Positions 5,968-13,115 of a stretch of 64,000 bases of DNA are shown piece after piece. The stretch is taken from contig JALHMG010000004.1 of the NCBI GenBank assembly GCA_022844135.1, positions 1 to 64,000 of the forward strand, read 5' to 3'. Source of the stretch: Lysobacterales bacterium. GTDB lineage: Bacteria > Pseudomonadota > Gammaproteobacteria > Xanthomonadales > SZUA-5. The notes under the pieces are model-generated. The model saw nothing but the letters and a program-made list of their open reading frames with translations, was not told the origin of the DNA and did not search any database. Positions within the stretch are counted from its first letter, which is position 1; every line of letters starts with the position of its first letter. Both the position numbers and the translations under genes were made by a program.

Positions 5968-8519
5968 GGTTTTCTCTCCTTGGGTGATTGTGGTGTGGAT
6001 TGGATAGGAAGCAGCATTTCGTTTTGCGCCATGCGCAAAGCAATGGAGTCGTCGGGCAGCTGATCGAGTCGATCTCGGATCGTTGCCAAACGCCGTGTGG
6101 CGGCGTCGGCCTGCCCCGAGCGGTGTTCTGCGATGCCCGCCAGGAGTTCGAGTTCAACAAGGCTCTTCGCCGAGTCGTCCGGGCTTGAGGCGAGAATTCG
6201 GCGCGCGTTGTCGACCGCCTGGATAGCGTTCTGAGCCTGGTTGGCGGCAAGCAAGGCGGCTGCGTGACGCGCCCAGAAGAACCCCAGTTGGCGTGTATCC
6301 GGCGGCCACAATTTGTGGCCGATATCGAGAGCGATCTGACTGAACCGAAGGGCATTGACCGCATCGATGGGTTCGCGCAGAAACGCAGCCGAGCCGTTGA
6401 ACGCGATGGTGGCGCGCGTGGCGCTGGTATCGCCTTCGATGTCTGCCGATCGGTTGAGCGCGTCTTCGAATGCCTGACGCGATTCGAGAAGCTCGCCCCC
6501 TTGGAGCAGGTCCAAAGCGTACGATGCCTGCGCCATCAAATAGCTGCGGTGTTGTTCGCCATACAACTGGCCCGCGATCTCCAGCGTCTTGCGCGTTGCC
6601 TGCAGTGCTTGCGCATGACGCCCCGAGCGACGATAGAGCCGGCCTGCCAGGCGCCAAAGCGTCAGCGTATCGTTGTTGATGGATCGATCTGTTTCCAGAG
6701 ACTTGAGCAGCGACTCTGCTTGCCGGACCGCGTCGTCGGAGGAATCCGCGTCCAGGCTGAGGACCTGTATCGACGCAATTTTTGCGCTCACGGTCAGTGG
6801 ATGCTGCTCGCCGAGCCAGCGCACCGAATCGGCGTACAACTGATCGGCCAGTGGCTTGATGGGTACTTGATTAAGCTGCCGCTCGACACTCAGGCCGAGA
6901 TGTCGGAATCGAAAATGCCACACATCCGGCGGTTGAATTGCGGCCAGCATCCTGGCGACCTGCGCACGCGCTCCGATAGCGTCGCCGCGGGCGAACCCGG
7001 CCGCCTGGCGCCAGTACTCCGCAGCAATCCTGAAGTCGTCGGACTCACTCAATCCAACCGCCTGCCCGGCGAGTTCACCAGCAATATCGAATGCGCCGAG
7101 CGAGTAGTAAACTTCAGCCAGTGTGGTCAGGAGAGTGGCGTTCGTATCCGAGTCGAGCCCCGTGTGGCGGGCAATCGCCAGCCGGGCTTGATCTACGATC
7201 TGCCGAGCGCTGACTTCATTGCCTTCGGTTCGATTCGGGTCCGCAGCGCGAAATGCTTCGACCAGCAAATCGCTGACCACAGTCGCGCGCTCGCGTTCGG
7301 CGATCGCGACATCGCGCTGATGGCGAAAGATCAGGCCTGCAGCGATCAGGCCGGCGACCAACAAAGCACTCAGTACGCTGGCGACGCGATGCCGTTGGTA
7401 CAGCCGGCGCAGTCGGTACAGTCGTTCTCCGGCCCGCAAGCTGATGGGTTCGAGCGCGATAACGCGCTGCAAGTCGTCGGCCAATGCTGCGGCGCTGGGA
7501 TAGCGCTGTGTTGGCTCCTTTTCCAGGCAATGGAGGACGATGCTGTCGATGTCGCCTTTGAGCGCGCCTGGCTGATAAGGCAGCCCATTTCCGGCACGCG
7601 CGCTCGGCGGCGGCGGTGCGGTTGATAGCAATAATTCGCGTGCCGCCGCAAAAGGCATGCTTTCCAGGTCGAACGGTGCGCGCCCCGCGAACAGCTCGTA
7701 ACACAATCCACCCAGGCCGTAGACGTCGACCGTGGCGCCGTCGTCTGTGCCGCGAATCTGTTCCGGCGCGGCATAGGCGAGCGAAAAATACTGCTGTCCG
7801 TCGCCGTCCTCGGATGCGGCTTGAGCCGAACCATCGACGGTGTCCGCGAGACCGAAATCGAGCAACTTTGGAACACCGCGAGCGTCGACAATGACATTGC
7901 CCGGCTTGACGTCGCGATGCAGGATCAAGTGCCGGTGCGCGTGTTCTACGGCGCGCGCGACGGCAAGCGCCAGATGCAGCCGGTCCCGCAGGTTCAACTG
8001 TTGGCGGGCGGCATAATCGAGCAGCGGTATGCCATCGATGTACTCGAGAATGACGTAGGGCATGCCGTCCGGCGTTTCGCCAGCATCGATGAATCGCGCG
8101 ATATTCGGATGCTCGAGTTTGGCCAATAGACGGCGCTCGCGCCGGAAACGCTCGCCCAGGCCGACCGCATCCAGACTGGTGCGCAGCGTTTTGATCGCCA
8201 CCGCGTGATCGGCGCGACCGTCGCACCGTCTCGCGAGATAAACATGTCCCATGCCACCGGCGCCGAGCAGATGTTCAATCCGGTAGGCACCCAGCACCGT
8301 GCCGGCCGGGAGCACGGTCATAGCGGCCAGTCGCGAAACCGCGGTTTCCGTGCGCACCGGATTGGCATCGGCGTCGAGCAACGCACGCAATTGCTGAGCC
8401 AGGGCAGGGTCGGCGCCTTCGATTTCGTCGAGCCGTTGCGCGCGCAGGTCCGCCTCGACGTCGATCAGCTCGTCGAACAAGCGGTACATCTGCGCTAACT
8501 GGTCGGCTTCGATGTTCAT
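5964..8519 (-). CDS. membrane Ser/Thr protein kinase with TPR-like C-terminus
   Basis: An 851-aa Hanks-type kinase from the ATG at 8519 (a TTG seven codons upstream is possible). Kinase landmarks: GAGGMGHVYL near residue 86, VAIK (K110), HRDVKPGN (about 201-208), DFG (221-223), APEQIRG, and DVYGLG. One membrane segment is visible at about 379-398, placing the kinase inside and roughly 450 helical, TPR-like residues outside. The intact catalytic residues predict activity. The gene diverges from an ECF sigma factor of the type that lacks a classical anti-sigma factor; in Vibrio the EcfP sigma of that class is activated by the kinase PknT. A four-base overlap ties it to the secreted protein downstream. 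Confidence 0.9.
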   Translation of the reverse strand: MNIEADQLAQMYRLFDELIDVEADLRAQRLDEIEGADPALAQQLRALLDADANPVRTETAVSRLAAMTVLPAGTVLGAYRIEHLLGAGGMGHVYLARRCDGRADHAVAIKTLRTSLDAVGLGERFRRERRLLAKLEHPNIARFIDAGETPDGMPYVILEYIDGIPLLDYAARQQLNLRDRLHLALAVARAVEHAHRHLILHRDVKPGNVIVDARGVPKLLDFGLADTVDGSAQAASEDGDGQQYFSLAYAAPEQIRGTDDGATVDVYGLGGLCYELFAGRAPFDLESMPFAAARELLLSTAPPPPSARAGNGLPYQPGALKGDIDSIVLHCLEKEPTQRYPSAAALADDLQRVIALEPISLRAGERLYRLRRLYQRHRVASVLSALLVAGLIAAGLIFRHQRDVAIAERERATVVSDLLVEAFRAADPNRTEGNEVSARQIVDQARLAIARHTGLDSDTNATLLTTLAEVYYSLGAFDIAGELAGQAVGLSESDDFRIAAEYWRQAAGFARGDAIGARAQVARMLAAIQPPDVWHFRFRHLGLSVERQLNQVPIKPLADQLYADSVRWLGEQHPLTVSAKIASIQVLSLDADSSDDAVRQAESLLKSLETDRSINNDTLTLWRLAGRLYRRSGRHAQALQATRKTLEIAGQLYGEQHRSYLMAQASYALDLLQGGELLESRQAFEDALNRSADIEGDTSATRATIAFNGSAAFLREPIDAVNALRFSQIALDIGHKLWPPDTRQLGFFWARHAAALLAANQAQNAIQAVDNARRILASSPDDSAKSLVELELLAGIAEHRSGQADAATRRLATIRDRLDQLPDDSIALRMAQNEMLLPIQSTPQSPKERKP

Positions 8520-8957
8520 CGATCTGTCTGACGTCGGCAATCAACCGGCATTGGTTCTCAAACGCGTACCGGTGTGGGCGCGCCGATCAGAATGATTTGT
8601 CAATCTGTGCAAAAAGCTGGGTTGGTACGAAAGGTTGCCAGCGTCAACACGTGCGACCGATGTGGTTTCTCAACGCAAGTCATTGATTCCAATGGATCTG
8701 GTTGCATCCTTACATTGAACGCTTGCAGATCTTGCAATTCGCCGATGTGCGCGAAAAGGTACGATCACTTTAAGGGCGTTGCAAGCTTAAGTCGCGGCGT
8801 GCGCGCCCTCCGGGTCTTGGTTCGCGGCAGTTGGGATACAAGCGTCGGAACTGAAGGCGCTATGCATAGTCGATCTTTGTGCTTGAGGCGTCGATAGTCG
8901 CACCACCATCGGCGCTTCGTTTTGACCCAGGGCGATTTTCAGGAGACGAATGTCGAT
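8520..8957 (+). promoter_or_regulatory. divergent kinase/sigma intergenic region with candidate ECF promoter
   Basis: This 438-bp gap is less G+C rich than its neighbours and separates the divergent kinase and sigma genes. On the plus strand, GGAACT (8847-8852), a 16-bp spacer and GTCGAT (8869-8874) resemble an ECF-type -35/-10 pair about 84 nt before the sigma start, which would fit autoregulation. A 107-codon frame at 8574-8897 contains two CxxC pairs but has no good ribosome site; I do not call it. Confidence 0.4.
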
Positions 8958-9530
8958 ATGGGCAACATTACGGCGCTGCTGCAGGATTGGCGCTCTGGCA
9001 ATGCGGCGGCCGAGAGCGAGTTGATCTCCCTGCTATATCCAGTATTGCGCGAGCAGGCTCATGCGCAATTGCGCCGCGCGGCGAACGCAACGCTGCAGAC
9101 GACGGAATTGGCAAACGAGGCGTACGTCCGGCTGCGCGAGCAACTGGGTGTCGATTGGCAGAACCGGCAGCATTTTCTGGCGATCGCGGCGACGGTCATT
9201 CGGCGTGTGCTGGTGGATTACTTGCGGGCGCGCGCCGCCGAGAAGCGCGGCGGCGGTTTGGCAGTGATGCCGATCCACGAGTTGCTGGACAGCGATCATC
9301 CCTTGGGTAGCGATGGGCTGGACTGGATCGCTCTCGATGAAGCGCTCACCAAATTCGCCAAGGTTGAGCCGGCAACCGCCAGAGTCGTCGAATTGCGGCT
9401 CTTCGGTGGCCTCTCCGTCGAAGAAATTGCGGAGGTGACGGAGACGTCGATCGCGACGGTCGGTCGGCAATGGCGTTTTGCGCGCGCGTGGATCGCGACC
9501 AGTCTGATGATTGCTAACCAGCCACGGTGA
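8958..9530 (+). CDS. ECF-type RNA polymerase sigma factor (ECF43/TIGR02999-like)
   Basis: A 190-aa protein with sigma-70 region 2 (about 5-95) and region 4 (about 120-185, helix-turn-helix around LSVEEIAEVTETSIATVGR). The stretch HFLAIAATVIRRVLVDYLRARAAEKRGG is the hallmark of the TIGR02999 group, which is often paired with Ser/Thr kinases in Xanthomonadales and planctomycetes. I chose the ATG at 8958, preceded by CAGGAGA; the frame is open from a TTG at 8922. No anti-sigma gene is adjacent. The divergent kinase is the likely regulator, by analogy with EcfP-PknT of Vibrio; targets are unknown. Confidence 0.88.
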   Translation: MGNITALLQDWRSGNAAAESELISLLYPVLREQAHAQLRRAANATLQTTELANEAYVRLREQLGVDWQNRQHFLAIAATVIRRVLVDYLRARAAEKRGGGLAVMPIHELLDSDHPLGSDGLDWIALDEALTKFAKVEPATARVVELRLFGGLSVEEIAEVTETSIATVGRQWRFARAWIATSLMIANQPR

Positions 9531-9705
9531 TGGCCAGCTCCCGAGTCGCGCTGGATGGGTTGGATAATCCAAGTCACGGGCGCTGTCGGTACTGAACGAA
9601 ATCCTGGCGAATCGTGATGCGCGCTCAGTGCGCGGGCTTGTCGACAGCCCTCGATGATCGTTAGAATCGCGGGCTCGGAAGTTTTCTCATCACGGATGGT
9701 GCGTC

Positions 9706-9831
9706 ATGAAAGTTCTCTCTTCGCTCAAGTCTGCCAAGTCGCGCCATCGCGATTGCAAAGTCGTACGCCGTCGCGGCAAAGTCTTTGTGATCTGCAAGAG
9801 CAATCCGCGCTTCAAGGCACGTCAGCGCTGA
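9706..9831 (+). CDS. ykgO: 50S ribosomal protein L36, zinc-independent (type B) paralogue
   Basis: A 41-aa protein ([20 protein letters not shown] ... [12 protein letters not shown]) of the large ribosomal subunit. It lacks the first zinc-binding cysteine and the histidine of ordinary L36, as in E. coli YkgO, the paralogue that replaces zinc-bound RpmJ when zinc is scarce. It stands alone and is followed at once by a strong terminator. I see no obvious Zur palindrome upstream. Identification is firm because of the near-identical motif order to YkgO. Confidence 0.93.
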   Translation: MKVLSSLKSAKSRHRDCKVVRRRGKVFVICKSNPRFKARQR

Positions 9832-9852
9832 CGCACTCGCGTTTGCGTATAG

Positions 9853-9880
9853 AAAAGGCCGCCCAGAGCGGCCTTTTTTT
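9853..9880 (+). terminator. Rho-independent terminator after rpmJ2
   Basis: AAAAGGCCGC and GCGGCCTTTTTTT form a ten-base stem with a six-base loop and a run of seven T, 22 bp after the ykgO stop. It is the clearest intrinsic terminator in the window. Confidence 0.9.
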
Positions 9881-9993
9881 GTGCGCGTCGTCAAATGCAA
9901 CGATGCTGCAGTGTGGCCGGACGACGCGACCCTGATAGATTCCCCGGCCGGAAGCGCGATCCCGCCTTCCGCGATCAGAATGGGGAACGATCC

Positions 9994-10407
9994 ATGAGTA
10001 TTGTCAGTGAATTCCGCGATTTCGCGATGCGCGGCAACGTCGTCGATTTGGCGGTGGGTGTCATCATCGGCGGCGCTTTCGGCAAGATTGTCAGCGTGAT
10101 GGTGGAGAAAGTGCTGATGCCGCCAATCGGACTGTTGACCGGCGGCATCGATTTCGCCGACAAGAAATTCGTCATCCAGTCGGCGGTGATGGAGGCTGAA
10201 AAAGTCGTCACGCCGGAAGTCGCCATCGGCTATGGCGAGTTCATCAACGCGATGATCCAATTCATCATCGTCGCCTGGGCGCTATTCCTGGTGATCAAGG
10301 CAATGAACCGAATCAAGAAGAAAGCTGAGGCCGCGCCGCCGCCGGCCGCGCCGCCCGAAGATGTGGTCCTGTTGCGCGAGATTCGGGACTTGCTCAAGAA
10401 GCCTTGA
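9994..10407 (+). CDS. mscL: large-conductance mechanosensitive channel MscL
   Basis: A 137-aa inner membrane protein that opens under membrane tension to release solutes during hypo-osmotic shock. The start at 9994 gives the family's characteristic MSIVSEFRDFAMRGNVVDLAVGVIIGGAFGKIV, with a GGGGA site upstream. TM1 covers about residues 15-40 and TM2 about 80-103, followed by the basic cluster NRIKKKAE and a C-terminal helix ending LLREIRDLLKK. The periplasmic loop is normal in length. It stands as a single gene. Confidence 0.96.
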   Translation: MSIVSEFRDFAMRGNVVDLAVGVIIGGAFGKIVSVMVEKVLMPPIGLLTGGIDFADKKFVIQSAVMEAEKVVTPEVAIGYGEFINAMIQFIIVAWALFLVIKAMNRIKKKAEAAPPPAAPPEDVVLLREIRDLLKKP

Positions 10408-10534
10408 GACGCCTGGCGCGCTCGGGTGGGGACTGAGCGCGCCGTCGACAACTGCCTTGGTCTCCCATGCGCACACGCACTCAGCAATGCAGTTTGGCAT
10501 CATCGGGCGTCCTCGTCCTTCTCTGTGAACCCAC

Positions 10535-11749
10535 GTGCACGCATTTCTTCGCGATCACTTCGCGATTCCAACGCATGGCGAACCCTGGGCGTATTTCTGC
10601 GGTAATTCGCTGGGATTGATGCCGCGCTCGGTGCCGTCTGCGCTGGCGCGGGTGACCGAACAATGGGCTACCTTGGCCGTAGAGGCGCATTTCACGGATC
10701 GCGATGCCTGGATGCCGTATCACGAGCGCGTGCGCGACAGCCTGGCGCGTCTGGTGGGCGCCAGGCCGCTCGAAGTCGTGGCGATGAATACGCTGACCAC
10801 CAATCTGCATCTGATGTTGGCCAGTTTCTATCGGCCCAAGGGCGAACGGCGAGCGATTCTGATTGAAGCGCGCGCTTTTCCATCCGATCGCCATGCGGTC
10901 GCATCGCAAATCGAGCTGGCTGGCGGCGATCCGAAGCGCGATTTGATCGAGTTGGCGCCGCTGCCCGGTGAGTACACGCTACAACCAGCGCAAATCGACG
11001 CAACCATCGCGGCGCTCGGCGAGCGTCTGGCGCTGGTGCTGTGGCCGGGCGTGCAGTATGCGACCGGGCAGCGCTTCGATCTGGCGCGTATTGCCGCTGC
11101 CGCACATGCCGTGGGCGCCGCTGCGGGATTCGATCTGGCACACGCAGTCGGCAACGTACCGGTGGACTTGCACGACGCCAAGGCCGACTTCGCCGTCTGG
11201 TGCAGCTACAAGTATTTGAACGCCGGACCCGGTGCGATTGCCGGATGCTTCGTTCACGAACGCCACGCCGAGGCGGAGTTGCCGCGCATGGCCGGTTGGT
11301 GGGGCCACGATGCCGGCACACGCTTCCAGATGGGCCCGGAGTTTCGGCCGACGCCCGGCGCCGATGGTTGGCAGCTGTCGAACCCGTCGATTTTTGCGCT
11401 CGCGCCGCTGCGCGCTTCGCTGGACTTGTTCGACAGGGTAGGCATCGACGCTTTGCGCCAACGTTCATTGGAGTTCACGGGTTATCTGGCCTCCGTCATC
11501 GATGCCGAGTTTGCCGACTCTCTGCAAATTCTGACGCCGGCAGATCCGTTGCAGCGCGGTTGCCAGTTATCGCTGCGTGTCCGCGCCGGGCGCGATGCGG
11601 GTAAGTCTTTGCACGCAGCGATGCACGCACGCGGGGTGATCGGCGATTGGCGGGAACCAGACGTGATCCGCGTGGCGCCCGCGCCGTTGTACAACGATGG
11701 CGACGATATCGCTCGCTTGCTGCAAGCGCTGAGGGAAGGCCTGTCGTGA
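10535..11749 (+). CDS. kynU: kynureninase
   Basis: A 404-aa PLP enzyme that splits kynurenine or 3-hydroxykynurenine into alanine and (3-hydroxy)anthranilate. Family marks are YFCGNSLGLMP near the N-terminus, the aspartate-containing FDLAHAVGN, and CSYKYLNAGPG with the PLP lysine at K226. The frame opens with GTG at 10535 just after an in-frame stop; it is a little shorter at the N-terminus than most relatives and has no strong ribosome site. Its stop overlaps the start of kmo (GTGA), so the two are coupled. With kmo it implies tryptophan breakdown toward 3-hydroxyanthranilate, hence quinolinate and NAD as described in Xanthomonas. Confidence 0.93.
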   Translation: MHAFLRDHFAIPTHGEPWAYFCGNSLGLMPRSVPSALARVTEQWATLAVEAHFTDRDAWMPYHERVRDSLARLVGARPLEVVAMNTLTTNLHLMLASFYRPKGERRAILIEARAFPSDRHAVASQIELAGGDPKRDLIELAPLPGEYTLQPAQIDATIAALGERLALVLWPGVQYATGQRFDLARIAAAAHAVGAAAGFDLAHAVGNVPVDLHDAKADFAVWCSYKYLNAGPGAIAGCFVHERHAEAELPRMAGWWGHDAGTRFQMGPEFRPTPGADGWQLSNPSIFALAPLRASLDLFDRVGIDALRQRSLEFTGYLASVIDAEFADSLQILTPADPLQRGCQLSLRVRAGRDAGKSLHAAMHARGVIGDWREPDVIRVAPAPLYNDGDDIARLLQALREGLS

Positions 11750-13080
11750 GCGCACCGATTGTCATTGCTGGCGCGGGACTCGCCGGGTCGCTACTGGCGG
11801 CGCAGTTGGCGCTGCGCGGCGAGCGAGTGGCAGTCTACGAGAAGCGCGGCGATAGCCGGCGCGAGGAAGTCGCGGCTGGCCGGTCGATCAATCTGGCGTT
11901 GGCCGAGCGGGGATGGGAAGGCTTGCGCCGCGCCAATGCCGTCGAAGCGGTGCGGCGTTTCGCCTTGCCGATGCGTGGCCGGATGATCCATGACCGTGCC
12001 GGCGCGCAATCTCTTCAGCCTTACGGTGTGCGCAGCGATGAGATCATCTACTCGGTGCATCGCGGTCATTTGAATCAGTGTCTTTTGGATGTCGCCCAGG
12101 CGGCCGGGGCAGAACTACACTTCGATGCGCCGCTGGTGCGCGTCGACTTCGATGCGCGCACCGCAACCTTCGCCCACCGAGCCGTTCCATTTGCAGTTTT
12201 GATCGGTGCCGATGGCGCCGGGTCGGCGCTGCGCGCGGCGATGAACGCCGAGGCGCCGCTTGCCGATCGCACGGAATTTCTCGACCACGGCTACAAGGAA
12301 CTACGCATCGCGCCAAAGGGCGACAAATTCGCGATGGACCCTGAGGCGCTGCATATCTGGCCGCGCGGCGGTTATATGCTGATCGCGCTGCCGAACCCAG
12401 ATCGCAGCTTCACTGCGACCTTGTTTCTGGCGAACGGGCCGGGCGCGGACGGCGCCAACTTCGCAGCGATTTCCGACGTCGCGGCCGCGCGGGCTTTTTT
12501 CGCACGGGAGTTTGCCGACGCGTTGGCGCTGATCGAAGATTTCGATACGCAATGGTCGACGCACCCGGTGGGGCTGCTCGGCACGCTGCACTGCCCGCGC
12601 TGGAATCATGGCGATCGTGCGCTGCTGATCGGCGATGCGGCGCACGCGATCGTGCCGTTCCATGGTCAGGGAATGAATTGCGCGTTCGAAGACTGTGTGG
12701 CATTGATCGATAGCATCGAGCGTCATCGCGGCGAGGTTGGGGTGGATTGGTCGACCGTCTTTGGGCAGTTCGACGATGAGCGGCGCCCCAATACCGAAGC
12801 CATCGCGCAAATGGCGCTGGAAAACTACATCGAGATGCGCGACAGCGTGAGCGATCCCGCTTACCAGCTCCGGCGTAGCTTGGAGTTAGAGATTGCGCGG
12901 CGTACTGAACTGTATCGACCGCGTTATGCGCAAGTGATGTTTTCCAGCGTGCCGTACGCCATCGCGCTGGAGCGCGGACAGCGCCAACGCGAGATGCTGC
13001 TGGCGCTGACTGCCGGCAAATCGCGACTCGACGAGATCGATATCGATGCTGCGGTAGCGGCCGCGAATGCGCTGCAATGA
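11746..13080 (+). CDS. kmo: kynurenine 3-monooxygenase
   Basis: A 444-aa FAD-dependent aromatic hydroxylase converting L-kynurenine to 3-hydroxykynurenine with NADPH and oxygen. The N-terminal dinucleotide fold is IVIAGAGLAGSLLA (residues 5-18), the conserved GRSINLAL follows, then IGADGAGSALR and GDAAHAIVPFHGQGMN (about 295) for flavin contact. I start it at the GTG at 11746, which overlaps the kynU stop in GTGA and puts the Rossmann motif at the very N-terminus as usual. The C-terminal hydrophobic region is present. tdo, kynB and haaO are not in this window. Confidence 0.94.
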   Translation: MSAPIVIAGAGLAGSLLAAQLALRGERVAVYEKRGDSRREEVAAGRSINLALAERGWEGLRRANAVEAVRRFALPMRGRMIHDRAGAQSLQPYGVRSDEIIYSVHRGHLNQCLLDVAQAAGAELHFDAPLVRVDFDARTATFAHRAVPFAVLIGADGAGSALRAAMNAEAPLADRTEFLDHGYKELRIAPKGDKFAMDPEALHIWPRGGYMLIALPNPDRSFTATLFLANGPGADGANFAAISDVAAARAFFAREFADALALIEDFDTQWSTHPVGLLGTLHCPRWNHGDRALLIGDAAHAIVPFHGQGMNCAFEDCVALIDSIERHRGEVGVDWSTVFGQFDDERRPNTEAIAQMALENYIEMRDSVSDPAYQLRRSLELEIARRTELYRPRYAQVMFSSVPYAIALERGQRQREMLLALTAGKSRLDEIDIDAAVAAANALQ

Positions 13081-13115
13081 GGTGTGGCGAACGGCGCGAT
13101 AAGTCGCCGGCGGTT

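Noticed and set aside
6264-7625. 453-codon frame antisense to the Ser/Thr kinase
   Set aside because: Shadow frame produced by codon bias; nothing recognisable in it.
8574-8897. 107-codon frame with two CxxC pairs in the kinase/sigma gap
   Set aside because: No ribosome site, composition unlike coding DNA, tail of Arg/Leu repeats; the cysteine pattern could be chance, but it is worth a homology search.
10415-10443. terminator after mscL
   Set aside because: A nine-base stem exists (GGCGCGCTC / GAGCGCGCC), but the loop is long and no T run follows, so I do not list it as a feature.
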